DNA of 64,000 nucleotides from Escarpia spicata (lineage: Eukaryota; Annelida; Polychaeta; Sabellida; Siboglinidae). Every line of letters begins with the position of its first letter. The stretch's first letter is position 1. The stretch is taken from positions 47,709,883 to 47,773,882 of the forward strand of contig OZ023214.1 of the NCBI GenBank assembly GCA_963995525.1, written 5' to 3'. The notes beneath the pieces are model-generated. The model was not told the DNA's origin. It saw nothing but the letters and a program-made list of their open reading frames with translations, and did no database searches. This document shows, piece after piece, positions 48,451 through 58,357 of this stretch. The position numbers and the translations under genes were made by a program.

Positions 48451-50738
48451 CCACCCGCCCGCCTGCCTAACTGTCACATCACTGGGATTTAAATGTAAGT
48501 TTAATATTTTAGAGATATTGTTCGTGAAACAATCTTGAACATTTTTTATCAGGATGTGCTGTAAATATCGCATGATGATTAATTTTACAATGTTGCGTAT
48601 CCTTTATTGTGGAAATTGTTGTTAAATGGGTACGCTTTATTGGTGCACAACTTAGCGCATGTCCATGTTGTGTTGCATAGAATAAGTCAATATAAACTAC
48701 GCGTTTCGCATGGTAACATTTGAGATCTGTTTTGCGTGATATCATCGGTCTTTCATAATATTCCTCTTGTAGGCATTTCTTTACATAGTTTAAGAACTAA
48801 AGTGTGATATAACATGAAGATAACACAATGCTAAGCTTTGGAAACATAGTTTTGACTAAAACAACACATCAAGTTGTGTTTTAACATTTAACACGCTAAT
48901 GAATTCAGCTATTATGATTTTGTTGTCCGGTACATACTAAACATTAAGATATGTTTTTCATTAAAAACTAATACAATGACCTTCTCATTAATGCATGTCA
49001 CTACAAATTGTAGATTTATAGCTGCATATATTGTATATTCATTATCTTTCATGCAGTGTCTGTGTGTTTCGCGTGGTATCAATATACTAAAGGCAATGCT
49101 ATGAAGCGTTAGCGGAAACTGCGTTGAAGAAATGAGTCGTATTGTGGGACAAAGAAACCTTCTACAACCACTTCGTTACAAAGGAGGCCAAGATGATGGT
49201 TGTCCGTGAATCCTCTATCGCAGTCAAAGCCAGCTGTGACATCATCAATTCATGACACACCACCCCACCGGTCTCATGACCAAGTTTAGGCCAAATGTAC
49301 AGGCGAAACAGATCTTGCTTGTGTGGATACTGCTACACCAACGATATTCCAGTACAGGGCAGGACAGCAACACACATCATAATGTTCAAGGTTCATACCG
49401 CTACTGCTGGCGCTGCGTCATTGCAGACACAACCACAACTGAGAACACAGCCACTGAGGATCCTACCACTGTTCACCCCACATATGAAAGATAATCAGAT
49501 ACGCAGAAAGAGTTATGTACAGCACTGTATGTAGGCAAATGCTAGTGATGTATATAGACGATGACTCCATTGCTGCCAAGCATGATAACAATTATTATGT
49601 AGAGAAAGTAAAGCACACACGATGGAGAAGTGCTTGTTAAAAACACCAACGCGAAGCTGGTTCAAATAGGGAAAGCGGGATATAAAGAAAGGGAAATGTT
49701 ATGCCAAGTAACATCACCAATCTCTGTCGGCAGTGTAGACGACATTCTAGCCAACGACAAAAACTAATTCTGGATGATGATGATATTATTTTGAACAATA
49801 AGTGTGGTTATTCTAGAGGCGCCAATCGTGTTAAATTTATAACGTTTCCGGCAAAATTATACGAATAGCATACTATTATCATTAACTGGTCAATGATAAG
49901 TTAAGTACACGATTACATCATGGAACTGTATAACTGTTTTGCAAGAAATCGATCAGCGCGAAAGGCGATACCAAGCGAAACGCATACGTTTTTTGTAACT
50001 GTTGTGCTAAGACTTATTTCAAAATTTTTATTGTTGTGGTGTCATTGCTAGTATACCGATCAATTACCGTTAAAGTAAACAATTTTTTTAACCAACTATT
50101 CTATGTATGCTGGTGGGACTGTTAAGAACATGTTATGTTAATTGTGTTTTGGTTAAGTCAGAAACAACATTGTAAATTATATAATAATGTTCTTAAATAT
50201 GTTTCACCATGTGTTCTCTGTCAAACTATATATAAAGTATTCTCAATAAAGCGACGGAGTTAACATAAATACGTTATTAGCTATTTGACAGGTACCCCAT
50301 TACAACAAATATAAGCGATATCCGCGAAACACATTTTTTAAGTCCGCATTTACCATACAATTAATGGTCCCACAAAAACAAATTCGATACCATAGCAAAG
50401 CCATCTTTCTCTATTTAGTCATACATAACAACATAATTTGTTTACCAACAACATCAGTAAACTTATAACATTTGACATGGTGTGAAGTGTGCCATAGAAG
50501 GACTGCAAGCAAATATGAGCGATTTAAGCAACAAGAAAACTACTGAACCGTGCGTTGGCAGCTGATGAATTCACTTTTTAGATGACGGCTTATGTATTCT
50601 ATGTACCATAAAGCCATAAAAATACATAATGACTAATATTATAGCGACACGAGATGTTGAAAGACGGACGGTCTATGCATTTCGCGTGGTATCACACGAA
50701 TGTAATTTCAAACCGCTCTCTCTCCCTTTCTCTCTCTC
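48451..50738. other. No gene recognised
   Basis: AT-rich DNA. A Cys-containing stretch on + at about 49290-49480 (SCLCGYCYTNDIPVQGR) is open in two frames but lacks clear splice sites. If the 47.4-kb Ly6 exon belongs to the mucin gene, this is part of a long intron. Confidence 0.4.
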
Positions 50739-50805
50739 TCGACCACGACGCGACCACGACGCGACCACGACGCGACCACGACGCGACTACAACGCGACCA
50801 CGACT
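50739..50805. repeat. 11-bp minisatellite CGACCACGACG x6
   Basis: Six consecutive 11-bp units with one variant (CGACTACAACG), preceded by a CT-rich run. Confidence 0.9.
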
Positions 50806-51539
50806 GGCCGCTGTGACATGTTGATTCATACACTACTGTTGGTAAAACACTTTGGTGGCACAAATTTAATTATATGTATAATACTATTTTATGGAACAGT
50901 TTGTCCAGTTTTTTAAATCGATTTTCCTATTGCGTACGGCGAAATTTTGAACTACCACTCACTCATGTCGACCGCTGGGGTCGACCATTAGTGGCTTCAA
51001 TCATCAGTCTCCAGATCCCTCTGTCTGCCATTGCCGTCTTGAACCACCGAAATAGATAATTACAAACATACACACGCACACATAACATATTATATACTGA
51101 TCAAAATACGGGCCGCCGAGAGTCAGAGAGGTGATGTTCAAATTCCTACAGGGCAATCGATACACAGGCGCTAGCGAAGGACATCCAACATATCAAACGC
51201 AGATACTCGGTGACACAAAAAGCTAGGGGCCTATTTAACGTTACAATAACAAACGTGGAAATTTATCAAAACTTATCGAGCCTTGTCGCCACTTTCTCCC
51301 GGGAACTCGCCTTCTGGTCTCTGTTGTTATATTCTTTGGAAGTCACGTCAAGCCTCCTGTCAGAGGTCTATAAATTGTTTGTCTAATTTTATATTCCAAA
51401 CAATTGTTGCCACTGCGACATTTTCGCCATGTCTTAGGGACAGTCCCCGTGACTTCTAGCAGACCAGCAAGCTCCTCATAGGCTAAGTGCCACAAGCATT
51501 TCGGGATGCAGAAAAATACGTCGCAGACGCAGATCGTAC

Positions 51540-51795
51540 CGGCATACACGTCACGACGCGACTCGTCGGCGACTATTTGTCTGCGACGATTTCCTTTAAT
51601 GGCGTACACGTCACGATGCGACGATTTGTCTGCAACGATTTGTCTTTAATATCATGTTTGATATTCTACGACGCGACAAAGACTGCCCTCAAGACAAGCT
51701 TTTCGTCGCAAGTGAGGCGTACAGGTCACGATAAAATCGTTGCAGACGCGTCTAAGACACTAAAACCAGTCGCGTCGTGATGTGTATGTCAGTGT
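51540..51795. mobile_element. MITE-like element, ends GCATACACGTCACGACGCGAC
   Basis: Left end CATACACGTCACGACGCGAC and right end GTCGCGTCGTGATGTGTATG are inverted repeats. The interior has repeated GTCTGCGACGATTTGTC motifs. Fragments with the same motif occur at about 53380-53400 and 63540-63612. Confidence 0.65.
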
Positions 51796-52189
51796 AGGAC
51801 GCTGAAAACACTACCCCGCTGAAAACACTACGGTGGTGTTTTGAGGGTACGCTCAAAACACTATGAAAAAATAGGTGCTCTCATATCGTGAAGCTTTTGT
51901 GCGTACGCTGCAAGGATTAGGAGCGCTTTTCATAGAATATGATGTAAGGTCTGAAGACGTTAATTATGAGCGGCATACTCTTGTGGCGCTCTATCCGTCT
52001 ATTGACTTTGTAATTGGACGTATTCAGACACTGCCAAATGTACTTCAGTGAACTAATCGAGTTTGGCAAAACGAAACGTTTGTAACATATGACGACACCG
52101 CATCCTGTACCGATTCTTTCGTTAACACGATGTTGCAATGGCTACACTACAAGCATCATCAGCGGTCCCTCGAAACGAGAATTAGGGGT

Positions 52190-53420
52190 GTAATTGGAGG
52201 TTTCTGGGGAGCCTCAAGGAGATTCATGTGGAGGTGTTGGTAAGCCTCAGTCTCCAGAATATTCACCACGCTCTGAATATACACTCAAAAGTAAACAGTT
52301 AATTTATTTGTAACGGGAATAACACACGTTGTGTCACAGCAGCTCTCCCGTCTGTCATCCTGCGTTAACGTATCATAATCATATACCGTCAAAACACCGA
52401 GTAGAAATATTACTCCTTTGTTGAAAGACGTTGCTTATCAGTGCCGTAATTGTTATCTTTGGGAAGGCAAGAATTATTGAATGGTCTTTAATTGGGACAG
52501 TATTAAACTTCAGTGCAGCACAAATTCTTATCCAAAAGCTCCAAAATAATGTTACTTAAAATTGTATTATCCACCATGAAAGTGTTCATGTGTTTAGTTA
52601 ACCTTAGTTAATCTAGGCCCAACATATGGTCAGTATTCATAAATGAATCAAGTTTGGGGGGGGGGGTCGGTCACATTGTATATTTGGGTGACCTGGTGTC
52701 GGAGTGACCCCTCACACATATGGTGAATAGTATATACTGGTGGATGACCCACACACATAATTATGGTGAATTGTACATAGTAGACAGTGATTAGCAGTCA
52801 GGGGCCGGCATGCCTTCTGTGGTTATTGTAACAATGGATATCTACGCAATTCATAACAGTAATTAATAAAATTGCATGCCATTAATTTGGCCTGATTCAA
52901 TATATACGTGACTTGCGTTGTTCCGTCTGCATAAATATATGTAACACAATTTTGATACTGACACATGTTTCATAAAACATGTTGATAATAAAATGAGCAA
53001 ATTTGATAAATTCATTCCAAATACCAAAATATCATTTATTCACGTAATGCGGTACAGGTTATTTATAAATATTTTTTGGATATTTCTTTGCATCAGTCTA
53101 TCTCGAAAATATTGGAGTAACACAACGGCTGTGAACGTTACGTATACAAATAACACCTTCTGTAAGTAACCATTCCGACCATGACGTGGCAAATTAGCAA
53201 TATAACAGCAATTATATAACATCTCGGTGTGTGCTAAATGGTAGCCTCTTGATGAGAAACGACACCTTTCTACATGTTCAGTCAAGGAACCTTTACAGCT
53301 TGAGGCGGCCACCGTGTGTAGACGTTTAAATTGTATGCACTCACTCAAATTAGACACTTTGTTTGCAGTTAGATGTTTGTGACGATTTATCCGCGACGGT
53401 TTGTTCCCTCTAAAGGATCA
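52190..53420. repeat. Segmental duplication, copy 1
   Basis: Collinear with 62330-63615: shared blocks include CAGCAGCTCTC.CGTCTG..ATCCTGCG, TTATCCACCATGA, AATCTAGGCCCAACA, ATATGTAACACAATTTTGATA and GACGTGGCAAATTAGCAATA. Indels and roughly 15-20 percent differences by eye. The 105-codon minus frame 53040-53357 inside it is broken in the other copy. Confidence 0.85.
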
Positions 53421-53818
53421 TACCATAGGCGGGTCTAGGAAGGCGTGGTGCCCCCACGCCTCCTTAGTGGAGCTATGTGCTATTAATGAAACGTGATTAA
53501 CCGCATGATGTATGATTTCTTGGCTGCTACGATTTCGTCGTCAAGCACGTACCCGATACCACAAATCGTATTTTCAGAATATGGTGGAAATTGTAGAATG
53601 TATTTCGAATGTGCGGAGTTTCTCGTGCTCGTTATTAAGCAATTCCCGAATGGATAATTTGCAAGAGAGTGTGAGTTAGAATGAATTAACGTGTGCTGGC
53701 TAGACAGTGATCATTGATTATCCGTAGGAATAAATATCGTGATATCCGGAGATGAAGGAGTGGATCGTGTTCACTTCAACAAGGACAACATAGATAACCG
53801 ACTTATCAGCCGACTCAC

Positions 53819-53922
53819 CCAACACTCTCTCTGCAGACACATTGTCGTCGCGCCATTTCTGTAAGAGTTACATTCGTCCTTCGTATCGTTGCTGAAGTTG
53901 CCGCAGGAGTAGCACGTGATAA
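53819..53922 (-). CDS. Mucin-Ly6 gene, exon 3 (Ly6 N-terminal half)
   Basis: Minus strand: acceptor CCATTTCAG, donor TGG|GTGAGT. 104 bp, starts with two bases (matching the phase-1 end of the mucin exon) and ends in phase 0. Encodes ITCYSCGNFSNDTKDECNSY then RNGATTMCLQRECW: the C-x-x-C start and Cys spacing of Ly6/uPAR-type three-finger domains. The C-terminal CC..D.CN half is not directly downstream. Confidence 0.72.
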
Positions 53923-54194
53923 CTGAAATGGTTAAAATAACTATTAATAGCGAACTATAATATAAAAGATTGCACCAGCAGTTTAATTGAAAGCAATCTA
54001 GCAGTGGTAACTAAGACATAAATAAATACTCACCTGCACGTACGCACACACACACCAAAAAAACTAATGTTGGTTGTAACACGGCTATTCGTGTTATGTT
54101 GACAGCTGTGTGACGCATGAATCAGGTTCATTACCAACGCCATTAAGACAGGCTCGGGACGGACATTTTATCTATACACATGCATGATGCATAC

Positions 54195-55214
54195 CCGAGG
54201 CACGCGTCGTGCTGGCAGTTGTGGTCGTGGTGTTGCTGGCGGTTGTGGTCATGGTGGTGCTGGCAGTTGTAGTCGTGGTGGTGCTGGGGGTTGTGGTCGT
54301 GGTGGTGCTGGCGGTTGTGGTCGTGGTGGTGCTTGGGGTTGTGGTCGTGGTGGTGCTGGGGGTTGTGGTCGTGGTGGTGCTTGGGGTTGTGGTCGTGGTG
54401 GTGCTGGGGGTTGTGGTGGTGCTGGTGGTCGTGGTGGTGCTGGGGGTTGTGGTGATGATGGGGGTCGTGGTGGTGCTGGGGGTTGTGGTGGTGCTGGTGG
54501 TCGTGGTGGTGCTGGGGGTTGTGGTGATGATGGGGGTCGTGGTGGTGCTGGGGGTTGTGGTGGTGCTGGGGGTCGTGGTGGTGCTGGGCGTTGTGGTGGT
54601 GCTGGGGGTTGTGGTGGTGCTGGGGGTTGTGGTGGTGCTGGGGGTTGTGGTGGTGCTGGGGGTTGTGGTGGTGCTGGGGGTTGTGGTGGTGCTGGGGGTT
54701 GTGGTGGTGCTGGGCGTTGTGATGGTGCTGGGTGTTGTGATCGTGGTGATGCTGGCGGTTGTGGTCGTGGTGGTGCTGGGGGTTGTGGTCGTGGTGGCGG
54801 TTGTGGTCGTTGTGGTGCTAGGGGTAGTGGTAGTGGTGGTGCTGGGGGTTGTGGTGGTGCTGGGGGTTGTAGTCGTGGTGGTGCTGGGGGTTGTGGTCGT
54901 GGTGGTTCTGGGGGTTGTGGTGGTGCTGGCGGTTGTGGTCGTGCTGGGAATTGTGGTCATTGTGGTGCTGGGGGTTGTGGTGGTGCTGGCGGTTGTGGTC
55001 GTGGTGGTGCTGGGGGTTGTGGTGGTGCTGGCGGTTGTGGTCATGCTGGGGATTGTGGTCGTGGTGGTGCTGGGGGTTGTGGTGGTGCTGGCGGTTGTGG
55101 TCGTGGTGGTGCAGGGGGTTGTGTTCGTCGTAGTGCTGGGGGTGGTGGTTGTGGTCGTGGTACTAGTGGTGCTAGTGATGGCCGTCGGAAGTTCCTCCTG
55201 ACTGTGGATCGAAC
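54195..55214 (-). CDS. Mucin-Ly6 gene, exon 2 (Thr/Ser/Pro mucin domain)
   Basis: Minus strand: acceptor TATGTTTTAG, donor GG|GTATGC. 1020 bp, phase 1 at both ends. Begins GSIHSQEELPTAITSTTSTT, followed by about 300 residues of TTTTPSTTTT/TTTTASTTTT-type repeats, one Cys (NTTPCTTT), ending TTRAS. The composition predicts dense O-glycosylation on a rigid secreted or surface stalk. The reading frame is continuous, which is unusual for random repeat DNA flanked by matching splice phases. Repeats of CACCACAACCCCCAG-type units make length polymorphism likely. If the donor is skipped, it stops at TAG 54172-54174. Confidence 0.72.
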
Positions 55215-55471
55215 CTAAAACATATACTCACCCACTTACTAAATCATAAAATAGTACCCGAATCATGTCAAAAAGACATGCAATAATCACAGGGTGTTCA
55301 CAGGTTATACTACGTTCAAATGTTAAACTGCCAAAAGAGTTAACTTTGATTAAATGCCTTTGTGCGTACTTTATTGTTACTGCTTCTTGTCTCTAGTAAA
55401 CATTTTAGTTATACAATATCTGTAGAGAAGTCATTATTTTGTTGGTGCCTAAGGATAGTTATTACACTTAC

Positions 55472-55523
55472 CAGGAACTGAAAACAGCACAAGTGCGAAG
55501 ATACACAGAGCGACCGGTGCCAT
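55472..55523 (-). CDS. Mucin-Ly6 gene, exon 1 (signal peptide)
   Basis: Minus strand ATG at 55523 in a strong context (ACC ATG G) opens MAPVALCIFALVLFSVP, a typical signal peptide. Donor CTG|GTAAGT leaves phase 1, matching the mucin exon acceptor and giving a Gly codon. With exons 2 and 3 the frame runs 392 codons without a stop. Confidence 0.75.
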
Positions 55524-55593
55524 GGTGTCGTATAGTTGTTAAAAAGACAACGGCTCACTGCTCGTAGTTGACTTCAAATAACGGCCTCCCTGT

Positions 55594-55604
55594 GAAATAT
55601 ATGC
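55594..55604 (-). promoter_or_regulatory. TATA-like element of the mucin-Ly6 gene
   Basis: GCATATATTTC on the minus strand lies about 75 bp upstream of the ATG, which would place transcription start roughly 40-45 bp before it. Positional inference only. Confidence 0.35.
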
Positions 55605-55609
55605 TTAGC

Positions 55610-57054
55610 AGTTTCGGTAAGAAATCTACTAAGGCGACGGTATTATTAAAACAGGTATGCTGTCCAGCTGTTTTGGAAGCTAACTGATGAATTGTCGCAG
55701 ACAACGAACATTACCAACCGACTTTTGTTTCGCGCGCACGTACACTGACGTTTTAGGGGATTGTCAAGTGTGTGTATGTATGCGATTTCATGCAACGTCA
55801 CTTCCTGGTACAAACTAATAATTGAGTGGTTTGGTGACTTGTTTTAGCGTCATAGCAACAACTTAATGAAAAACTAAACTCTTAATGCTTGTACGCGGTC
55901 AGAAATGTTGACTTTGTGTTATGAACAATGCTAATTATATCACATTGTCCAGTTTGTTACAAAGAGTCACTTGCCGCCAGTCAAGAGGCCTTACGTCTAA
56001 TTACTTTGCGTCACGCCGTGTCTGTAGGTAATCTGTTCACACGGATATGTGATTATGTGCATTATGCATACTCTTAAATCATATCTTATATTATTTAATG
56101 TGATCTACATCTACCACGACCACATCGTAAATTTAAAATATTTTTCTGAGTGTGCTACGACAAGCAAAGTCAAAACAATGTGTTAATAAAACAAGTTTCA
56201 TGAATGTCAGTTCAAGGATGATATTATGTTCGATTCATTGGGCCAATTCCTTGATCCGACAATTGCCTCCATACAATAAAGAAATATACGGCTATACTAT
56301 TAACACACAGCGTGCGTCTCTGTAAGTCTACATGTGTTTAACACAGTAGAGCAGTCAAAACTATATTATCAAACTTAACACATGTAGCCATAATGCTATG
56401 CTACACTCTTACCGTGTCTTGTTTGTGTTATCATAAAGAGAAATGACATGATTTATTTTATCTTTATTGTAAAGTGTGTACGTGTGCGCGCGTGCCTTCA
56501 TAAAAACAATTATGCCACATGCAGTCGTACATATACACTTGTATAACAATTTAAAACTACGCTGGGCTATGACTATATATAACATTGATAATCAGTAGAC
56601 ACGCCCTGTAGTTGATTCGGAACTGGACTGGCGGCTTAGGGAGAAGTCTGAATGTTGGTCTGAGAGGTTCGTACTTGCTAACTCTGCACAACACTTTGGT
56701 CGCGGCGTGTATCATTTATAGTTTCTCTATCATTTGTTTGGGCAGATCAGTAAGTAGAGCAGTATAAAATACAATTAATGTAGACATGGACAAGAATATG
56801 AATAAGTTGCTCGGCTCATTGGTTCTCACGCTGCTTTCTCATCGTTTCGATATTGTAGAGTTGTGTGTACGCTGCTTGACACTTAACTTGACGTGATGTT
56901 TCAACGCCGATTTTAAATAGGCATAACGTGTTAGTTCATGTTTCCAGTTTTTTGCGCGGAAACGATGAAATAATTTGTGCATCATCTTTGCATTGTTTCT
57001 ACTACTGTTCAGCAAAAGACAGGAAAACAGGTCGGTGTTGAGGCGCTGCAACAG
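55610..57054. other. No gene recognised
   Basis: AT-rich intergenic DNA upstream of the mucin-Ly6 gene and of the SGNH fragment. No motifs seen. Confidence 0.5.
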
Positions 57055-57099
57055 AAGGAAGGCAAGAGTTATACATATGCAATGGTTAATGGGAAAGAG

Positions 57100-57490
57100 A
57101 GGAAACTGCGAGTAGTCATGGGGGATTCTGTTATCAGGAATTTGGACAAATAAAGAAAGAGGAGGATGTGGCAGTACGTCTACCAGGGGCGACGATAGAG
57201 GATGCCACAGAGCGAGCAGGTCAGGTCATGGGTAACGGCTACCGGGGATCCTTTCTTGTGCACGTGGGCACCAATAATGCAGAGAAGGAAGGTACGACGG
57301 CCAACGCTGGCATGTATAGGAGACTGGTTCGCACACTGAAAGAGGCACGCACTGAACAAATCGCGTTATCGGGTAAACTGCCGATATTAGGTGGCAGGGG
57401 ACAGTACTACAAGAAATATAGAAGAATGGCCATTAACACACGATTACAGAACTTGTGTATGGAGGAAGGAGTCGGTTTTGTAGACATGTG
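57100..57490 (+). pseudogene. SGNH-hydrolase-like ORF fragment, split by a Gypsy insertion
   Basis: Reads RVVMGDSVIRNLDK (block I GDS), one frameshift, then VAVRLPGATIEDATERAGQV and SFLVHVGTNNAEKEG (block III GTNN instead of GTND), continuing to GVGFVDM at the LTR border. Sequence after the right LTR (61688 onward) resumes as WGSFVGRGDLFMGD, as in SGNH ORFs often found beside CR1-type LINEs. The catalytic DxxH is not readable after the break. No RT was found attached. Confidence 0.7.
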
Positions 57491-57651
57491 TGTAGCGTAT
57501 TTCGTCTAAATACACTATATATTTACAAAACACGACATAACCATAAGATGGCGGAACAGGAACTACTTTTTATAGTATCCATTTATGGATCATTACGCCG
57601 ATACAAAACAATAGTAATTACGCATCAACATGTAGTTCTAAATACACAACA
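57491..57651 (-). repeat. Gypsy element 2, 3' LTR
   Basis: Starts TGTAGCGTATTTCGTC and ends AAATACACAACA on +. Differs from the other LTR at two positions (TTTTTATAG against TGTTTATAG; CCATTTATG against CCAATTATG). Confidence 0.95.
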
Positions 57652-57663
57652 TTTCCTCCCCCA
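57652..57663 (-). other. Polypurine tract of Gypsy element 2
   Basis: Reverse complement of TTTCCTCCCCCA, directly upstream of the 3' LTR on the minus strand. The expected plus-strand primer. Confidence 0.8.
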
Positions 57664-57979
57664 ATTAGTTTAGTAATCCCTACTGGAGATATGATACCCT
57701 TATATTTCACATTTTGAAGCAAACATAGCAAAGTTCTAACAGCAAGGAAAAATTACTTTGTCCGTTCTAGAAAAATAACAGTAGTCATGATCTAGTACAA
57801 TTACTGTCCTAGTTCTGCGTTAGTCAGCGTCATTACTGTGAATGTTAGTAACAAGTAATGTTCCACTTGGTATCTGTTCACTCTCATTGAGTCCGAGAAC
57901 AATTGAAAGGTAATGGATATTAAATTAAAGCAAGTCTTCGAATTATCTCAATTAACAAGAAGTCTCAAAACATCAACAG

Positions 57980-58357
57980 TTACGTGTACTCTGAGTCACA
58001 ACTTATAAATCCAGCTTTTGCGGTGCCTTGCGAAGGATAACGTTTTTCTCTCACGGGCGAAGACATTGAAGTGGATGGTTTCACACGTATTTCGCTGGGT
58101 TGTGGTGTTGAGTCACATTTCTTCTCTTCTTCAGCGAGAACGAATGGCGAAGGATCGCCACTGGGAAACACAACCACGGCTTACGGCACTGGAATCGGAG
58201 ACTTGATTGTAGACTCGGCATCAAGAATTTGTTCAATGTGTCGTCGCCAGACGACACCTGGTGTTATCTCGACCTGGTATGACACCGGACCAGTACGCAA
58301 CACGATTGTACCGGAAACCCATTTGTCGTTCCCTCGATAGTCGCGAACTGCTACGGA
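57980..58357 (-). pseudogene. Gypsy element 2 integrase C-terminal tail
   Basis: Minus-strand text VAVRDYRGNDKWVSGTIVLR and GPVSYQVEITPGVVWRRHIE is the usual tail after the integrase core. A TAA separates it from the pol frame and another stop follows KSPIPVP. The DDE catalytic core that should precede it is missing. Confidence 0.75.

Noticed and set aside
49252..49534. Cys-containing plus-strand frames (SCLCGYCYTNDIPVQGR; YRYCWRC)
   Set aside because: Considered as a membrane-protein exon relic, but no acceptor or donor pair fits and the signal shifts between frames.
51343..51609. 88-codon minus frame (LLEVTGTVPKTWRKCRSGNN)
   Set aside because: Overlaps the MITE at 51540 and shows no recognisable domain.
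53040..53357. 105-codon minus frame with Cys residues and a hydrophobic end (YNCCYIANL), first read as a Ly6 C-terminal exon
   Set aside because: The paralogous sequence at 62.87-63.1 kb has a stop and frameshift at the same place, and there is no good acceptor. Better explained as duplicated 3' flank.
54184..55218. Plus-strand Gly/Cys-rich and Val-rich frames of over 300 codons
   Set aside because: Antisense of the mucin repeat. The minus strand has a signal-peptide exon and matching splice phases, the plus strand has none.
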